Source of the DNA: Pelecanus crispus
Lineage: Eukaryota; Chordata; Aves; Pelecaniformes; Pelecanidae
Length of the DNA: 64,000 bases
Direction: 5' to 3'
Assembly (NCBI RefSeq): GCF_030463565.1
Contig: NC_134643.1
Location: 122,246,309 to 122,310,308 of the forward strand
Part shown: in pieces, positions 58,561 to 64,000 of the stretch
Layout: every line of letters starts with the position of its first letter
How positions within the stretch are numbered: the stretch's first letter is position 1
The notes under the pieces: model-generated
Database searches by the model: none
What the model was told of the DNA's origin: nothing
What the model saw: the letters and a program-made list of their open reading frames with translations, nothing else
Position numbers and translations under genes: made by a program

Positions 58561-61500
58561 ATTCATGGAAGCTGTACTTTTTAATTCTTTCAAGTAAAAA
58601 AAAAAATCCACAAAAACCAACAAAACAAAACAAAAAAAACCCCACAGCAAAGGGTCAGCAAGAACAGAAAGGCTGTAATCAGATCGCAACAAAAAGCTGC
58701 TGTCCCTACCTACCCGTTTTCGCCTGCCCAGGAAGGTGTCGCATGCTGCAGGTCCGAGCATGACACCTGACGGTACGAGTGCTTCCCTTCCCTCCTCCCA
58801 GGGCTCCCACACCAGGCTCGCACTGTCCAGGCACAGTTTCTTTTGCAAAACCATCAAGGACGTGTGGGGCCACTGTTCCTCAGCCGCAGATTTCCTTCTT
58901 CACCCAGAAATGAACCCCTGAATGCCATGCAGCAGGGGCCTGATGCTGCCCATGCTCAACCGGCTCGGCTCGTTGAGTTACAAAGCTTCTGCTGGACCTG
59001 ACTCACCATCCAAAGCTGCCTGCGGGCACCTCTGCCATCAAGCAGGCCAAAAGCAGTAGGACCTGCTGGGCCTGGCACCCCGGAGTAACAGCCCTGCCTG
59101 CCCAGGGTTGATCTCAATTTGGCTGGGCTGGAGATCAAGAGAGAGCAAATGCGATGCTCAAGGCTTGGATGAGACTCTCCATGTTGAAACCACTCTCATT
59201 TTTTATAGTTTTGCACGGCTTGCTTTCCCTGATGTTCACCCCTGGTGCATATCGCACCCTCAGCCTGGATGCATTACCACTCTTCCACTGAAAAGTAAGT
59301 TGCCTAAATTTACTGTGGAGGGTTGCTGCAGTAGAGCCAAAGTACTATAAATTCCCGTTCTGTCTTATTTCACAGTAGCTGCATGGAAAGCATGCTCAGC
59401 CTTTGGTCTGAACCTGAAACGTGGGTATAAGCCTTCCTAAGCATACAAAGCTATCCTGCGACCAGCTGGCAGAGCAGCAGTGTTGTAACACTACATGGTA
59501 TGTGGTACAAACAGGTATTGAATGTGGGAGTAAGTGACTGGAATAGCAACAGCTCTTTGGAGTTGGATCACATTGGCATAGAGCACTAACAGCACCCTCA
59601 GAAGAAAGAAGTCAGAGAAAAAGGATTAGAAGCCATTGAGTCATGCTCAGCGAAATTGAGATCAATGAGATAACTCCCAAATCTAAAATGTCGGTGGTCC
59701 ATGACAGCCCAACGCGGCTCACAGGGAGAGAAGCAGTGGCTTGGCAGAAGCGCTTATGCAGGCTCCAACCAACCTCACGTGGGACAAATCTTCCGGAAGA
59801 CACTTAGAAACTTCAAAGATCCCCTCAGGCAGGTTGTTCCCTCAGCACAAGGCATCCAAGGCCATCCTCACAGCACAGATCCCAGAGTCTAGCTCCACCC
59901 CAAACATGCTTAGAGAGACCACCATGCTGTGCTCACTTGCTACCCAGGCTCGGACCCTCCTTTCCCTGGGGATGTGAATTGATAAAGCAATGGAGAAAAT
60001 CTCTTCCATCAGCACACTGCAATATCAGTGACATTGGTGGCCAAGGACCCGATAATCATGACCATGATCAACCCTGCCAGGGTGACTCCTCTGGGGTCTT
60101 GTCTTCCAAAGCCCCGTGTACTTCTGTCCCCTTGGGGACCCTGCCTGAGCCCTGCTCCACATCCTTCACCACGTCCCTGAGCTTGGGCCACCCAGGTCCC
60201 TGCTCCTCAGTGCTCCCACCCGCAGAGACGCCAGATAAAGTCCAGGGGAGCTGCTGAGCCAGAGCTGGCAACGCAGCGGGCAAAAACCTTCACAGTCTAG
60301 CACTCCAAAGACTGGCCGTAAAAGGAAAGGGGACGAAACAGACCAGGAGGGAGAAGGTATTTCAGAAACACCCATTTTCCTCCCAGCCAGCTTCTTTTTT
60401 TGTATTAGACACTGTTTTTCTATTTTTTCTTTCTCAGACACTGAGATACCAAGGCAGTAACTCTTGGGGTGAAGGTTTGCAATATGCCCATGAAGATCAG
60501 GGAGCAGTTCATTTTCTGCCCAGGCGCCCACCACCCAGTGTGAGCGGCAGAGCCCTCTGCCTTCTGTCCTGGAGCTGCTTTAGTGCTGCTGGGATGGGAA
60601 CCTCTGCTTCAAAGGAGGTGAGACATTTCAGACCCGCCGCTGCTCATGGAGAAACAGCTTTCTCTCCTTGCTCCCTTAACCTTGGCAGGCTGATGGCTTT
60701 AATGACACAGCCCAAATCCTCTCACGTCGAAAAGAGGAAGGCCAATTTCCCAGAACAAAAGCCTGAAGTACTAGTGTGACAGGTCACTAAACATGATCAT
60801 CTCCTGCTCCTGGTGAGAGCATTGAAGAGGGATCCTGCTAAGTAGGGACAGAATACGGGACAAGGTCTTAACCTCCGCCTGCGCCTTCGGACACTGGGAT
60901 CAGCACATAAAGCATCTCGAGTGCCGGAGGGGGGGATGCTGAGAGCGGGAGGTGTCGGCCAGGGGCTTCGGCACGTTTCTCAGGCAACTGGAGGGGGAAT
61001 GTCACAGCTATAGCAACTGGCTCTCCAGCGGTCCGGAGGGGAGCGGGGCCAGCAGCAGCACAGCCATTGTAGCCTGAAGCGAAAGGTCAGGCCGTTTCAT
61101 TTTTCACTGGTCAGCTGTAAATTTCCTAGGAGCATCGGCCATGATTTACGTGATTGTGCTGCTACCTGCCCTCTGGCTGGTGGCTTGGCAATGCACGCCT
61201 AAATGCAGTTGTGCTGTGCCCTCCCCTGCATCCCACCTCAGCTCCTCCAACCCTTCACTGCCGCCTCGGGTCTGCGTTGGGCAGCCCTAAGGTCTCCTTC
61301 CCACACAGCATCTTAACCCAGACAATCATGAATGTTGGGTAATCATCACACCCGCTTTTAACCATGCAAAAATTAACTGCCTGGTCCAAACCAGCTGTCC
61401 TGTCTCTATTTTGCACTTACAGAAGGTGCAGAGGCACCCACGCTTCCCTGCACCTGCCTTAGGATGGACGAGGGGACACAGGAGCCCTGGAGGAGGTGAG

Positions 61501-62639
61501 ATCAATCCTGCCCCGTGTTTCCCGCCCAACCTGACTCATGGCGTAGCTTCACTCCAGCTCCTGCCCCAGGAAGTTTTCTCTTTTCTTTGGTCCATCCAGG
61601 CTGGGATGTGAGGATGGGCAGGATCCGAGAAAAAAGCATCCCAGCACCCTGCCATAGGCTCACTGACTTGATTTCGAGGCCTCCTTCTTCTGCTGGTGCA
61701 GCTGGTTGCTTGGGGTAGTTTTGGTGGCTGGAAAACAGGCACATAAAATCTTGCCCATCCCAAACTGGTGCCTCCCTCCTCCTCAGATAAACCCTGACCG
61801 CAAACAACCCATTGGACTTCGGGCTGAGCAGCCAGGCAGGGCCAAGTGCTTCGCCACACAGCCAGCCTGTGCCAAGGCTAGCACAGGAATCCCTCCTACA
61901 TCCCCCCAAATTTCAGATGGACCAGCCTGCGAGGGAGAACTGAAGCTGGGGCGAACCCGGGTCCCCATTCTGGCTAACTTGACGTGCACACAGGCCTGGT
62001 GCAAGTTTCCTTCTCCTTTGCTTCTCCCTCTGTAATGCGGACATAATGCTGCTTTGCCATGTCAGAGAGCTCCTGTGAGGACTGGTACCACCATTGCTTC
62101 TGGAACATGGAGGGCAGGTGGCAAATAGTCTGATATTTACATTTGTGAGCAGCAGCATCTCTAGGACAAGCACAGGTCTCCTACAGGCAGCCACGCTTCC
62201 AGCCACAGCTTCACAAGGTGGGGTGAGCTGCTATAATGTCTTCATGCTGCTGAAAAGACATGCAAAAACATGATGTTTATATCCTGCAAGCAAATAAAAT
62301 TCACACCTTTCACAGTAATAAGGAGGGCAGTATGCTGAGCCAGAGCACAGACCTTGTCCTCCATCCATCCTGTTCTGCAGATGTACTGAGGTTGCACGCA
62401 GAAGAAATCACCGTGTTTGATTTGCAAGACAGGCAGTCAGCAGTAAGGTTTTGCAGCATCCCACTGTCTGTAACCGCCAAAAATAAGTTGCATGGGTTTT
62501 CTTTCTTTTTAACCAAGAATAAATATTCTGCTGGCTCATTAAATGTTGCCACCAGTTCAACAAGCTTTGGATCGGGTTCATAATCATGCAGACAGTAACG
62601 GTGCTGAAACTGGGGATATTTAATTTTCCCCAGAGGTTC

Positions 62640-62960
62640 TGCTCTGTGATGGATGAGTTTTATTTATCACTGTCAAACACGCAAGTATGCCTTTAAATTA
62701 TCCCGAGGACATGAATATGCAGCAGAGAGAAGGGCGCTGGAATATGGAATGTATAGAGGTGATCAAAGAAAAACAACGGCACTTAGAAGTTTAAAAGGGA
62801 TATTCTAGCCTTCATTAAGAAATCGCTTTCAAATTATTTGAAAAACACTATGAATACTCATGAGACTAAAAAGATTTAGAGCACAATGTTCAAAGGACAC
62901 TGTACAAGCTATTTGTGTAAATGATTTCTTCTAATTCTTTGGCCGAGCGTCTCTCATCTT
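62640..62960. promoter_or_regulatory. Candidate AT-rich regulatory element with long palindrome
   Basis: GATCAAAG (62,761-62,768, TCF-type), AAACAACGG, CATTAAG and the 17-bp palindrome TTTCAAAT-T-ATTTGAAA (62,827-62,843) lie in a block of single-copy AT-rich DNA. Confidence 0.3.
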
Positions 62961-63924
62961 GTATGTTTGGAAACTTGGGATTACCAATTTGATTGTTTTG
63001 GAGGGAACAATTATTTAAAAAAAAAAAATGCACTGAATCCCACTTATATGTGGGACTGAAGGACAGTGATAGTCAACACAACCTAGGCACAGGTCTCAGC
63101 TTTGCTGCTTATATCCAGAGCCTGAATTTTCAAGCACAGAGCAACGAGGGAGCAGAGTGGAAGAAAGTGGCGCCCTTTGGGAGGGGGTGGGCGAATGAAG
63201 GAGGCAGAGCAGGAGGTGTTCAGGCTGGTGGCTTCTCAGCAGTGATTCCTCTCCTCCTGTTTCATACCCTCTCCTGAACAAGCACCCTTTGAGCTAAAAC
63301 TTACCCCTTTCCTGGAGCCACCTGGTTTATCAAACCCCAGCCCTCCAGCTCCGAGGTCTACATGTCTTTCTGAAACCAGCTGATCAAAAGGCTCCTCTCT
63401 GTCCCCCCACTGCAGGGTCTCCTGGCTGCTAGCAGCAAACCAAATCCTGTCCACAGGCTTCTGTGGAGGCACTCATAAACCTTGGCCAACCTGGTGCAGC
63501 ACCCACCCTTCCCACCCTGAGCGCCCAGCACCTCCCAGGAGCATCCCACCTGTGTCCCTCCCAAAACCAGCGACCACCGGTGGCCTGGACTTCATTTTAC
63601 TTATCTCTAAGGTGTCGCTTGGTCTCTTCCAGCTGCTGCTTATTGTAATTATCTCATTTACCCTGAGAAATCCAGCCTACCATGTTAACAAGAACTAGTC
63701 ACCGCACATGGAGATTTTCCCCAGCAAGCAGCGGAAATGGCAGCACTGACGGTTCTGGTACCGGCTCCCTGTGCCGCTCCCAAACGCTTTACCTCCGCCT
63801 GCACAGGAGGACTGATGCTCACAACCTCCTGCCACCAGCAGCCCAGCCTTGCCCTCCCATCTGCTCGCCTTTTTCTTCATGAAGGCAAATATAGCGTCAG
63901 ATAAAAACAAAAACCAACCACAAT

Positions 63925-63942
63925 TAAAAAAAAAAAAAAAAA
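63925..63942 (+). repeat. Poly(A) tract
   Basis: About 18 A followed by GAAAAGCGCGCGC near the right edge of the window; no retroelement body is recognised before it. Confidence 0.8.
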
Positions 63943-64000
63943 GAAAAGCGCGCGCAGACACTAGTTTTTAATGACCGCATCGTTAAGCAGCAGCCAATCT

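Larger units (their letters stand above)
56972..64000. other. Non-coding 3' flank to the window end
   Basis: No gene is recognised. Candidate elements lie at 58.19-58.56 and 62.64-62.96 kb. The stretch 58,700-62,200 is GC-moderate unique sequence with many short open frames and no domain; poly(T)/poly(A) runs lie at 57.53 and 57.63 kb. Confidence 0.5.

Noticed and set aside
1-64000. CRISPR arrays, operons, prophage, tRNA or rRNA genes
   Set aside because: No regularly spaced repeats, no ribosome-binding-site-led gene strings and no cloverleaf or rRNA signature were seen; the window is vertebrate intergenic DNA with one gene.

Overview
This window is a stretch of bird nuclear DNA, most likely from a neoavian species. 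Three things point there: an OLIG2 gene of avian length and composition; two CR1 LINE remnants, one retaining the end of the CR1 reverse-transcriptase reading frame and an ATTCTATG-type tail; and a complete solo LTR of the common avian endogenous-retrovirus type (TGTCCTGGTTTC...ACCACGACA) with a 5-bp target duplication. No bacterial, phage or CRISPR features are present, and no previously undescribed system is evident. What is unusual here is regulatory and repeat architecture rather than new genes.

The only protein-coding gene I can support is OLIG2 on the + strand: TATA box near 32.84 kb, a short non-coding exon 1, a 259-bp intron, the whole CDS (296 aa) in exon 2 at 33,227-34,117, and a ~1.2-kb 3' UTR ending near 35.3 kb. 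It sits in a GC- and CpG-rich domain running from about 29.6 to 38.2 kb, broken by a ~590-bp polypurine repeat at 30.0-30.6 kb.

Layout: 1-29.6 kb is non-coding 5' flank with AT-rich islands carrying homeodomain, SOX, TCF and E-box cores (about 0.8, 4.9, 11.7, 12.5, 21.1, 21.3, 25.8, 26.1, 28.0 and 29.4 kb), a GAAA-rich tract (5.9-6.2 kb) and a CR1 fragment (19.35-19.79 kb, minus orientation). 29.6-38.2 kb is the OLIG2 domain. 38.2-64 kb is non-coding 3' flank with the solo LTR (43.66-44.23 kb), a promoter-like CpG island with CCAAT and TTTAAA boxes and no recognisable gene (52.15-52.96 kb), an old CR1 relic (56.70-56.97 kb) and further candidate regulatory islands.

This is the usual picture for a developmental bHLH gene: one compact two-exon gene in a large gene-poor territory that probably holds its neural-tube and oligodendrocyte-lineage enhancers. 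In mammals OLIG1 lies roughly 40 kb downstream of OLIG2; no second OLIG-type bHLH frame is visible in the ~29 kb of 3' flank present here. All candidate regulatory elements are motif- and composition-based reading by eye and would need cross-species alignment.
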